A stretch of 64,000 nucleotides of DNA from contig NZ_JALKAP010000004.1 of the NCBI RefSeq assembly GCF_023016045.1, positions 124,001 through 188,000 on the forward strand. The letters are read 5' to 3'. Positions 34,124-42,338 of this stretch are shown one piece after another. The stretch comes from Marinobacter sp. S6332 (GTDB lineage: Bacteria > Pseudomonadota > Gammaproteobacteria > Pseudomonadales > Oleiphilaceae). Positions within the stretch are counted from its first letter, which is position 1, and each line of letters starts with the position of its first letter. The notes under the pieces are model-generated. The model had not been told where the DNA came from. It worked only from the letters and a program-made list of their open reading frames with translations, and searched no databases. A program made the translations under genes and the position numbers.

Positions 34124-35881
34124 ATGTCAAAAAAAGCGAACGCTGAGCATGCTGCAGATACAGAGCTAGAGCTGGCTCTGAAGCAATGCAAGCGCGGTTT
34201 TATTGCGGTAGGTGTATTCAGCTTGTTCATTAATATTCTTATGCTTGTACCTGCTATCTACATGCTACAAGTATATGACCGTGCGTTAGGCAGTAGAAGC
34301 GAAGCGACGCTGATCATGCTGACGGTGATTCTGGTGGGCCTGTTTATCACCTTGGCGCTGCTGCAAATGGTTCGTTCAGCCATACTCGTGCGCGTTGGCA
34401 ACAATATCGATAAACAGCTGGGCGGAAAAATATTTTCTGCAATGTTCAAGCAGGCAATTGATAACCCGGAGAGGCAAGGCGCACAGCCGCTTACAGACTT
34501 GACAACTTTGCGGCAGTATTTGACGGGGCAGGGCCCCATAGCTTTTTTTGACGGGCCGTGGCTTCCGATTTTCGTTGCTGTGCTGTTTGTTTTTCATACT
34601 TGGTACGGCGTTTTTTCAATCATCGCAGCCCTTATATTGATTGCGCTTGCCTACGCCAATGAAAAGCTGACGGGGGCAATGTTGGCTAATGCCGGTAAGG
34701 CAAGTATCCAATCAACCCAGTATGCCAGCTCCTGCCTGCGCAATGCAGAGGTTGTACACGCCATGGGTATGGAGAACAACCTCAAAGAACGCTGGGGTAA
34801 GCGCCATACGGATTTTTTGCTCAATCAGGGTGTTGCCAGCGATCGTGCTGGTATTCTTACAAACGCATCCAAAACCCTCCGTATGTTGTTTCAGTCGCTG
34901 ATGCTGGGCTTGGGCGTGTACTTGGCGATTGAACAGGAAATTACCTCTGGAATGGTCATCGCAGGATCTATTCTTATGGGGCGCGCGCTTGCGCCGCTGG
35001 ATTTGATGATTGGGTCTTGGAAGGGTTTTTCCAGTGCCAGGTCCGCTTATGGAAGGCTACAAGACTTGTTCCGAACCTACCATTCCGACAAGCAGTCAAT
35101 GCCCCTTCCCGAGCCGGAAGGTAGCTTGTCAGTTGAATCCTTGGTAGTAGTCCCCCCAGGAGCTCAGGCACCAGCGCTGAGAGGGATCGGTTTTGGATTA
35201 GACAAAGGCGATATGCTTGCAATCGTAGGGCCAAGTGCAGCAGGTAAATCGAGCCTAGCTAGAGCGCTGCTTGGAGTTTGGCCAGTCGCAAACGGAACCG
35301 TGCGGCTTGATGGCGCGGATGTTCACCAGTGGAACAAAGATGAATTGGGCCCCCACATAGGGTACTTGCCACAGGATATCGAGCTCTTCGAAGGTACTAT
35401 AAGTGAGAACATCTGCCGATTCCGAGAAGTGGACCCGCAAAAAGTCGTCGCTGCCGCCAAATTAGCAGGTGTTCACGAGCTTATTCTCAGGTTACCCAAT
35501 GGTTACGACACTCCCATTGCAGTAGTCGGCGGCGTACTTTCCGGAGGGCAGCGGCAGCGGATAGGTCTGGCAAGGGCTGTTTACGGAAATCCAAGCCTCG
35601 TTGTCCTCGACGAACCTAACAGTAACCTCGATGATCAGGGCGAGAACGCTTTGTTAGCAGCCCTTGAGGCACTAAAGCATCGAGGTGTAACGGTTGTTCT
35701 GATCACCCACCGCAAACCCATACTCCGTCTTGTTGATAAAATGCTTGTGCTCTCTGACGGTCAAGCGGTTGGTTTTGGTCAACGGGACGATGTCATGCGT
35801 GCGCTTAAGGATGGCCAAATTTCAATTGGCCAGAACAGCGCAGATCGCTCAAGCAAATCGAACCAAGACGGCGGAGCATAA
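34124..35881 (+). CDS. Type I secretion permease/ATPase (PrtD/RsaD-like)
   Basis: A 585-residue ABC exporter half-transporter with six N-terminal membrane helices and no peptidase C39 domain. The ATPase has Walker A GPSAAGKSS near residue 369, signature LSGGQRQRIGLARAV near 472 and Walker B LVVLDEPNSNLD near 491. PrtD-type proteins drive export of RTX proteases and S-layer proteins straight across both membranes. It starts a run of seven genes with minimal gaps. The likely substrate is the 1420-residue protein at 46695. Confidence 0.93.
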   Translation: MSKKANAEHAADTELELALKQCKRGFIAVGVFSLFINILMLVPAIYMLQVYDRALGSRSEATLIMLTVILVGLFITLALLQMVRSAILVRVGNNIDKQLGGKIFSAMFKQAIDNPERQGAQPLTDLTTLRQYLTGQGPIAFFDGPWLPIFVAVLFVFHTWYGVFSIIAALILIALAYANEKLTGAMLANAGKASIQSTQYASSCLRNAEVVHAMGMENNLKERWGKRHTDFLLNQGVASDRAGILTNASKTLRMLFQSLMLGLGVYLAIEQEITSGMVIAGSILMGRALAPLDLMIGSWKGFSSARSAYGRLQDLFRTYHSDKQSMPLPEPEGSLSVESLVVVPPGAQAPALRGIGFGLDKGDMLAIVGPSAAGKSSLARALLGVWPVANGTVRLDGADVHQWNKDELGPHIGYLPQDIELFEGTISENICRFREVDPQKVVAAAKLAGVHELILRLPNGYDTPIAVVGGVLSGGQRQRIGLARAVYGNPSLVVLDEPNSNLDDQGENALLAALEALKHRGVTVVLITHRKPILRLVDKMLVLSDGQAVGFGQRDDVMRALKDGQISIGQNSADRSSKSNQDGGA

Positions 35882-35884
35882 TAC

Positions 35885-37318
35885 ATGGCAAACGATAAAG
35901 GCCGACAAGGCCATCGTGAAGTGGAGGCGCAGCCGCAAGAGGGCGCGTGGGAAGAAGTCGATGAGCGCACCCTTCACGGTGAGTATACGCGTACTGAGAA
36001 TAGTAAAGCCTCGTCTGGTATCAATGAGATTCCAACAGACTATAGTCGTCGCGTTCGCGTCGGTCTTATTGTGCTGCTTGTTACTTTTGTTGGTGCCGGT
36101 GGGTGGGCAGCTTTTGCGCCCTTAGATGGCGCTGCCATAGCGCCCGGGCGAGTAATCGTTGAGTCCCAGAATCGAGTTGTTCAGCATTTGGAAGGCGGTA
36201 TTATCGACGGCCTCATGGTGCGGGACGGCTCGCGCGTAAGTCATGGCGACCCGCTTGTAATTTTGTCCGACACTAAGCCTCGAGCAGAACTTAATATAGT
36301 CGAATCACAACTTCGTGAAGAGCTTGGTCGCGAAGCTAGACTTCGAGCGGAGCGTGTTGGAGCAAAAAAAATCAGCTTTCCCGATGAACTCACTGAACAA
36401 GACAGCTCAGCCGCGCGAAACATCATCGAAGGCCAGGAGGGCCTATTTAAGTCGCGAACCGAAGCTTTAGAAGGCCAGTTGAGTATTTATAAACAGCGCA
36501 TAAAAGCGCTTGCTCAGCAAATAAACGGTTTGCGCGCCATGAATCGCACCCTTGATTCACGCGTCGCAAGCTACGAGGAAGAGCTTTCAAATTGGCAGGA
36601 GTTGTTTGATCAAGAGCTTGCGGATCGTAACCGCATCAATGAAATGCAGCGTGAACTCTATCGTTTGCAGGGTGAGAAATCCGGCAATGACTCTCGGCTA
36701 GCTGAACTCGAAATCAAGATTGGCGAGACAGAATCAGAGGCGCTAGTGACCAAGCAAAATTATGCTGAAGAAGTGTCCGAACAGTTACGAGAGTCACAAC
36801 GAAATGTTGCAGACTTACGTGCAAGGCGTACAGCGCTTCAGGATACCCTGAACAGAACGACAATACTGTCACCGGTTACCGGAACCGTGGTCGGCCTTGC
36901 GGTTCATACGGTAGGCGGCATTGTGCGGCCGGGTGATACCCTTATGGAAATAGTCCCAAGCGATCAGGAGTTTACGATACAAGCCCGAGTGCAGCCCCAA
37001 GATATTGACAGGGTTGCAGTTGGCCAGAAGGCAGACGTGAGGTTGTCCGCTTTCAACCAGCAAACAGCAGACATAATTGAAGGGGAAGTGCTTGGCCTCT
37101 CGGCAGATTCTCTCAAAGTGGAGAATGGAGAAGAGCGCTACTACGAGGCAAAAATTGAAATAACTCAGCAAGGACTGGAAACCATGCAGGCCCAAGGCAT
37201 GTACTTGGTTCCAGGTATGCCAGCTGACATTATGATCAAAACTGGAGAGCGCACCGCTCTTCAGTATCTACTGGACCCGGTCACGCACATGGTTGAACGT
37301 GCCTTCCGGGAGGAGTGA
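35885..37318 (+). CDS. HlyD-family type I secretion adaptor (PrtE/RsaE-like)
   Basis: A 477-residue membrane fusion protein: a cytoplasmic tail of about 58 residues, one transmembrane helix (59-78), a lipoyl half-motif (GRVIVESQNRVVQHLEGGII), a long periplasmic coiled coil (about 130-320), the second lipoyl half (ILSPVTGTVVGLAVHTVGG), and a beta-barrel domain with GMPADIMIKTGERTALQYLLDP at the end. It links the ABC protein to the TolC-type channel. It is 3 bp after the ATPase gene. Confidence 0.93.
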   Translation: MANDKGRQGHREVEAQPQEGAWEEVDERTLHGEYTRTENSKASSGINEIPTDYSRRVRVGLIVLLVTFVGAGGWAAFAPLDGAAIAPGRVIVESQNRVVQHLEGGIIDGLMVRDGSRVSHGDPLVILSDTKPRAELNIVESQLREELGREARLRAERVGAKKISFPDELTEQDSSAARNIIEGQEGLFKSRTEALEGQLSIYKQRIKALAQQINGLRAMNRTLDSRVASYEEELSNWQELFDQELADRNRINEMQRELYRLQGEKSGNDSRLAELEIKIGETESEALVTKQNYAEEVSEQLRESQRNVADLRARRTALQDTLNRTTILSPVTGTVVGLAVHTVGGIVRPGDTLMEIVPSDQEFTIQARVQPQDIDRVAVGQKADVRLSAFNQQTADIIEGEVLGLSADSLKVENGEERYYEAKIEITQQGLETMQAQGMYLVPGMPADIMIKTGERTALQYLLDPVTHMVERAFREE

Positions 37319-37320
37319 GA

Positions 37321-38646
37321 ATGAAGTTATTAACCATCTTGGCGTGTGGCTGTGTGCTTTTTTCAAACGCCACGACAGCTCTAGCTCAAGAGCAAGCAGG
37401 CGTTACTCTGGCAGATGTATACCAAAGCGCTCTTGAAAAGAACTTTGGCCTTCAGAGCCAAAAATATAGTTATCAGGCGCAAAAAGAGGGTGTTCGCGAG
37501 GCTTGGGCAGGTGTGTTACCGCAGGTCGAGGCCACTGCCAGTTACGGTACATCTGAGTACACACGGGATTTTGACCTTCAAAGTAGTATTACAGACCGGG
37601 ATCAGCACACACGTTACGACGTGCGTTTGAATCAGGTTGTTTATTCTGAACGCGCTTTTGAGGCTATTTCCCGTGCCAAAGTGGCCGAAGAATTAGCGCA
37701 AGAAGAATTAGACGCTTTGAGCATCGATATTGGTTACGCAGCTATTGAAGCGTTTCTACGGGCGCAGTCTATCAATGCTGAAAAAGCAATTGTTCAAGAC
37801 GAGCTGGTTAGCTATGAACGTCGGCTCGAACAAATACAAAGCATGCGTGAACGCGGGTTTGCCAGCAAGGCAGATGCTTTGGACGCTAAAGCCATGCTCG
37901 ATGAAACGCAAGCAGAACTGACTGGGCTGATACACACTCACAGAGCCGCTTTGAAAAACCTAGAAGCTGTTACCGGGTTAAACATGTTGGACAAGCAACT
38001 AGTCCCTCTGCCGAGCAGCTTGTGGGAGCGCACGCCTTTGATACTCGAAGCCGATTGGCAAGACGTTGCGCGTAGCATGGCCGGGAAAATACAGCGGGCT
38101 AAAGGTGAGTTGAAGCTGGCATCTGCTGCCCGTGAAATGGAAAAAGGAGCACATTGGCCAGAGTTGTATTTAAATGCGAGCTACACCAATAACGACACGT
38201 TTGCGACTAACTTGCGTGAAGAAACTCGTGTAGAGCTGCAGTTGCGCTTACCGCTATACAAGGGTGGGGGTACTTCTTCTCGTGTTCGTCAGGCGCGGCA
38301 GAAAGAATATGCTGCTGAGTACAGCCTACGCGATACAGAAAACAACGTGAGAGTTGAAATTGCCCGAATTACCGAATCGCTTCTTGGAAGTTACAGCCGC
38401 ATACGTGCCTTAACAACGGCAGAAAAATCGGCACTTGCAGCCGTGGATGCTTCAGAACAAGGCTTTCGCGGAGGCGTTCGCAGCCTGTCAGACGTTTTTG
38501 ATAGCCGTACTCGCCTGTCTGGAATCCGTCGTAATTTGGTAAACGAAGTTCACCAAAATCACATGTTGCAGTTTGAACTCCACCAGATGGCTGGAACACT
38601 AACAATGGAACAGGTGCGCGGTGCTAATCGGGCGAGCATAAATTAA
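37321..38646 (+). CDS. TolC-family outer membrane channel
   Basis: A 441-residue outer membrane efflux protein with a signal peptide cleaved after TTALAQ. The two OEP repeats contain SALEKNFGLQSQKYSYQAQKE and a long alpha-helical barrel. SLSDVFDSRTRLSGIRRNLV near the C-terminus is the usual second-repeat motif. The ATG at 37321 sits behind GGGAGGAG; a GTG six bases earlier is too close to it. It completes the type I apparatus. Confidence 0.92.
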   Translation: MKLLTILACGCVLFSNATTALAQEQAGVTLADVYQSALEKNFGLQSQKYSYQAQKEGVREAWAGVLPQVEATASYGTSEYTRDFDLQSSITDRDQHTRYDVRLNQVVYSERAFEAISRAKVAEELAQEELDALSIDIGYAAIEAFLRAQSINAEKAIVQDELVSYERRLEQIQSMRERGFASKADALDAKAMLDETQAELTGLIHTHRAALKNLEAVTGLNMLDKQLVPLPSSLWERTPLILEADWQDVARSMAGKIQRAKGELKLASAAREMEKGAHWPELYLNASYTNNDTFATNLREETRVELQLRLPLYKGGGTSSRVRQARQKEYAAEYSLRDTENNVRVEIARITESLLGSYSRIRALTTAEKSALAAVDASEQGFRGGVRSLSDVFDSRTRLSGIRRNLVNEVHQNHMLQFELHQMAGTLTMEQVRGANRASIN

Positions 38647-38648
38647 TT

Positions 38649-39443
38649 ATGATACGAATCGCCCAACAGCTATGGCTCTACCGTAATTTCATAACGGGTA
38701 GTGTTAAACGAGAGTTCCAAAGTAAATACATGAACTCATTGCTGGGCGTGGCATGGACAGTCATTCAGCCGCTCTCCATGATTTTGGTTTATACCCTGAT
38801 CTTCTCGCAAATTATGCGTGCTAAGCTACCGGGCGTAGAAAGCCAATACGCCTATAGCATTTTTTTATGTGCAGGAATTTTAACTTGGGGGCTGTTTTCT
38901 GAGATAACTAGCCGCACTCAAAACATGTTCTTGGACAACGCTAATCTCTTGAAAAAGCTCAGCTTCCCTTGGTATTGCTTACCGGTAACGGTTATTGCGA
39001 GCGCCGGGTTGAACTTTTTAATCATATTTGCGCTATTTGTCATATTCCTAGTCGTAACAGGCAACTTTCCCGGTTGGGTGATTTTAGCGGGGATACCGGT
39101 TATGGCTGTTCAGCTTTTTCTGGCGGGTAGTCTGGGTTTAATGTTGGGTGTGCTCAACGTCTTTTTCCGCGACGTGGGCCAGCTATACACCGTGATTCTG
39201 CAGTTTTGGTTCTGGCTTACCCCGATCGTTTACCCGCTGGATATACTGCCGGAGCGCCTACAGCAGATTATTCACCTAAACCCCATGACTGGCCTCATGT
39301 CCGCTTACCAGAACCTCTTCACTCGAGCTCAAGTTCCTGATTGGTCAAGTATTTTGCCAGCTTTGGGTGTTGGTGTTGTGTTTTTTCTACTGGCGGTTAA
39401 TTTCCTTCGTAAACATGCAAACGAAATAGTAGATGAGTTGTAA
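38649..39443 (+). CDS. wzm: ABC-2 type polysaccharide export permease
   Basis: A 264-residue permease with about six membrane helices. It opens RNFITGSVKREFQSKYMNSLLGVAWTVIQPL and contains a typical FFRDVGQLYTVILQFWFWLTPIVYP segment, the Wzm/KpsM pattern. With Wzt it moves undecaprenyl-linked O-polysaccharide to the periplasm. It begins 2 bp after the TolC-type gene and overlaps wzt by 1 bp, which ties polysaccharide export to the protein secretion operon. Confidence 0.92.
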   Translation: MIRIAQQLWLYRNFITGSVKREFQSKYMNSLLGVAWTVIQPLSMILVYTLIFSQIMRAKLPGVESQYAYSIFLCAGILTWGLFSEITSRTQNMFLDNANLLKKLSFPWYCLPVTVIASAGLNFLIIFALFVIFLVVTGNFPGWVILAGIPVMAVQLFLAGSLGLMLGVLNVFFRDVGQLYTVILQFWFWLTPIVYPLDILPERLQQIIHLNPMTGLMSAYQNLFTRAQVPDWSSILPALGVGVVFFLLAVNFLRKHANEIVDEL

Positions 39444-40729
39444 TGACCGCAATTTCTGTAACCGGGTTGGGTAAAGCGTATAAGCAATACTTTAGCAAAT
39501 GGTCTCGGCTGGCTGAATGGATATTGCCCGGCAATCGCGTGCGCCATAGTTTGCATTGGGTTTTACAGGATATCCAGTTTGATGTGCCACGAGGTGAGGC
39601 CGTTGGCATACTCGGTGTGAATGGAGCTGGTAAAAGTACACTTTTAAAGCTAATCACTGGCACTACACACCCCACCGTTGGAGAAATAAGTGTCAACGGC
39701 AGAATTGCAGCGTTGCTAGAGTTAGGTATGGGCTTCCACCCGGATTTTACCGGCCGGCAAAACGTATTTATGGCTGGCCAGCTTCAGGGCCTAACGCCGC
39801 AGCAGATTTCGAGTGAATTGCCAGCAATAGAGCGATTTGCTGGCATAGATGACTATATTGACCAGCCTGTGCGGGTCTATTCAAGCGGTATGCAAGTGCG
39901 TTTGGCCTTTGCGTTGGCTACAGCTATTCGGCCGGATATTCTTATAATCGATGAAGCGCTTTCAGTGGGTGATGCCGCATTTCAGCGCAAATGTTTTCGA
40001 AGAATTAACGAGTTTCTAGAGCAGGGTACTACCCTGCTGTTTGTTACCCACGACGTTGATGCAGTAAAGAAGCTGTGCAAAAGCGCAGTATTCTTGAAGC
40101 AAGGAAGAGTGGCATCTTATGGCCCTGCAAAATCCGTATGCGATCAATACGAAAAATACCTGTTCGGAGGTAGCACGCCTGAAGCCTCGGAGGCTGATCC
40201 AAACCTGCCTATTTCGCAAGAACCTGAAAGCCAAAGCCAGCTAGATACAACGCTCACATCAGATTGTGAGGTGAGCTATGGCGATGGCAGAGCGACAATC
40301 GAAAAAATATGGTTGGAAAACCGAAGCGGTAATAACGTTAACCTCTTCGGTAGCGGAGAGCCGCTCGTACTGAAAACTCGAGTACGTTTCAACGAGAATG
40401 TCGAACACGCTGTTTTTGCGTTCATGATAAAAACCCGCGAAGGGCTCAGCCTTTTTGGTCTGGATACGAGCGACCATGCAACGCTCAGCGATCGCAACTT
40501 CCATAAGCATGAAATCGTTACACTAAGTTATAGCATTGAGAACGCTTTTGCCCCTGGTACCTACTATGTGAACTGCGGTATCCGTGATGATCGCAGCGAT
40601 GAAGTGGCTTTTCTGCATCGCCGGTTAGATGCTCTTCTATTCCGGGTTCGAACAGATGACAACACGATAGTGAAATCCGGGCTGATTAACGTACCAACAG
40701 AAATTGATATTGAGGAACACCCGCTATGA
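39443..40729 (+). CDS. wzt: Polysaccharide ABC exporter ATP-binding protein with carbohydrate-binding tail
   Basis: A 428-residue protein. The ATPase has Walker A LGVNGAGKSTLLK near residue 56, signature VYSSGMQVRLAFA and Walker B ILIIDEALSVGDA. Residues about 265-428 form a Wzt C-terminal beta-sandwich (LKTRVRFNENVEHAVFAFMI, then GTYYVNCGIRDD). In known cases that tail recognises the modified end of the finished chain, so a chain-capping step is expected. The sulfotransferase-like or glycosyltransferase genes next door are candidates. It overlaps the next gene by ATGA. Confidence 0.92.
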   Translation: MTAISVTGLGKAYKQYFSKWSRLAEWILPGNRVRHSLHWVLQDIQFDVPRGEAVGILGVNGAGKSTLLKLITGTTHPTVGEISVNGRIAALLELGMGFHPDFTGRQNVFMAGQLQGLTPQQISSELPAIERFAGIDDYIDQPVRVYSSGMQVRLAFALATAIRPDILIIDEALSVGDAAFQRKCFRRINEFLEQGTTLLFVTHDVDAVKKLCKSAVFLKQGRVASYGPAKSVCDQYEKYLFGGSTPEASEADPNLPISQEPESQSQLDTTLTSDCEVSYGDGRATIEKIWLENRSGNNVNLFGSGEPLVLKTRVRFNENVEHAVFAFMIKTREGLSLFGLDTSDHATLSDRNFHKHEIVTLSYSIENAFAPGTYYVNCGIRDDRSDEVAFLHRRLDALLFRVRTDDNTIVKSGLINVPTEIDIEEHPL

Positions 40730-42336
40730 CTAAATCAGGGCAAAAGCAGCCTATTTTTCTGCACGCTCTGTTTCGCACCGGTAGCACGTACTTATATCAA
40801 GCTTTTCGTCGACTTGGTAAGGATTACACCTGTTTTCAGGAGCCAGTGCATGAGATTTCCGCACAAGCTAAGCATGATAGCCATTTGCTGAACGATGCTC
40901 GGGATTCTGCTAAGGCGGAATCGCTCCGCCACCCCGAGCTTAACTTACCCTATTTTTTCGAACTTCATGAGATGGCAGAACAGGTGCTTCCTCATCTTCA
41001 AGAAGAAGATGTTTACGACGGTTATTTTGGAGGTTCAGAAAGCTGTAAAGGGTTGAGTTACTGGAAAGCATTGATCGAAAATGCAACCAGCCAGCCGGTA
41101 ATTCAGGAGTGTCGCTCAGCGGGCCGCATTCAGGCGATGCAGAATAACCTTGGCGGTTTTCACGCTTACCTCTGGCGCAACCCCTGGGACCAGTGGTGGT
41201 CATATCAAGTATCTTCGTATTTTGACTTGACCACGCAGCTTATTTTTAATGCCGATCCACACCCAGCGCTGATTGATAAAGTAAGTGAGCAGATCGGATT
41301 CGTCCCGCGGCACGGAGAGAGCTTGGAGGTTGCTTTCGACTGGTTTGCGAACCGCCCGATGACGCCAGATAACGCCTACTTGGCCTTTTACACTCTCTGG
41401 CTTCTGGGGCTTGAAGAGGCCATAGAACACGCGGATTTGTTGATCAATATAGACCAGCTTAGCTCAGAGCCAGATGTTCAGGAGCAGACAGTAAAAGAAT
41501 TTGCAGCTCAAGGTGTTTGCGGATTAGATTTAAGCGATTGCCAAAGCCCCACTACGGTTTTTAGTCAGTCCGAGCAAGAGCATTTTCGTGCACTGGAAGC
41601 CAAAGTGCATCAGTGGTGGTTTGAGGCAGGAAAACCAGAAGATATGCTGGCACGCATAGCAACGATGCGTGAACGAGCAGCGCCGCAGCGGAGCGAGGTT
41701 GTTGGCCAACCTGGGTGCAGCGTAGATCTCGCCCGATACCGCGATTTGATCAAAAGACAGAAAATTGAGCTGATAGGTTTACACGAGAGATCAGACACTA
41801 ACTTACAGGCGGCGCATCGCCGTGAAGACACGCTGCGCCAGCGCATACACAATCTCAGTCAGCTTGCCGAGCGAAGCGAGGAACAAATTCGTGAACTGAA
41901 ACGCGAATTAGCTGTAACAGAGTCTAACCACAGCGAATTGCTCAGCAGTCATCAAGCTTTGCTTGGCCAGCATCAGGTATTATTGAATAGCCGGTCTTGG
42001 CGTATTACTGCGCCGTTGAGAGCGGGAGCTACTGCGTTTAGACAGGTTCGTAAAGGCGATCGCGATGCGGTTAAGTTGGCCATTAAGCATCGCATTAAAT
42101 TAAGAGCGCAAGCAATCGACTACTACAGCCGCCGCTACCCTAAACTGCGTGGTTTCATGCTCGCGATCATACACAGGGTGCCCTGGTTGGCTAAGCGCCT
42201 ATATCGAATAAGGCATACACCCTCGACGCCCCAATGCACCAATCAGGAAACGCTTACACCCCGCTCTCACGATATCTACCGCCAGTTGGTGGCAGCAGTA
42301 GATAGCCTGCAAAACAACGACAGCCAGCAGAAGTAA
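40726..42336 (+). CDS. Sulfotransferase-like protein with coiled-coil tail
   Basis: A 536-residue protein. The N-terminal about 320 residues look like a sulfotransferase fold: HALFRTGSTYLYQAFRRLG at 13-31 is a PAPS phosphosulfate-loop-like motif, and AYLWRNPWDQWWSYQ near 146 fits the 3'-phosphate site. A predicted coiled coil (about 345-425) and a basic tail with SRSWRITAPLR near 425 follow. That last motif recurs in polysaccharide-assembly glycosyltransferases. The role may be sulfation or capping of the exported glycan, which is inference. It is coupled to wzt and ends 2 bp before the next gene. Confidence 0.72.
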   Translation: MTKSGQKQPIFLHALFRTGSTYLYQAFRRLGKDYTCFQEPVHEISAQAKHDSHLLNDARDSAKAESLRHPELNLPYFFELHEMAEQVLPHLQEEDVYDGYFGGSESCKGLSYWKALIENATSQPVIQECRSAGRIQAMQNNLGGFHAYLWRNPWDQWWSYQVSSYFDLTTQLIFNADPHPALIDKVSEQIGFVPRHGESLEVAFDWFANRPMTPDNAYLAFYTLWLLGLEEAIEHADLLINIDQLSSEPDVQEQTVKEFAAQGVCGLDLSDCQSPTTVFSQSEQEHFRALEAKVHQWWFEAGKPEDMLARIATMRERAAPQRSEVVGQPGCSVDLARYRDLIKRQKIELIGLHERSDTNLQAAHRREDTLRQRIHNLSQLAERSEEQIRELKRELAVTESNHSELLSSHQALLGQHQVLLNSRSWRITAPLRAGATAFRQVRKGDRDAVKLAIKHRIKLRAQAIDYYSRRYPKLRGFMLAIIHRVPWLAKRLYRIRHTPSTPQCTNQETLTPRSHDIYRQLVAAVDSLQNNDSQQK

Positions 42337-42338
42337 TC

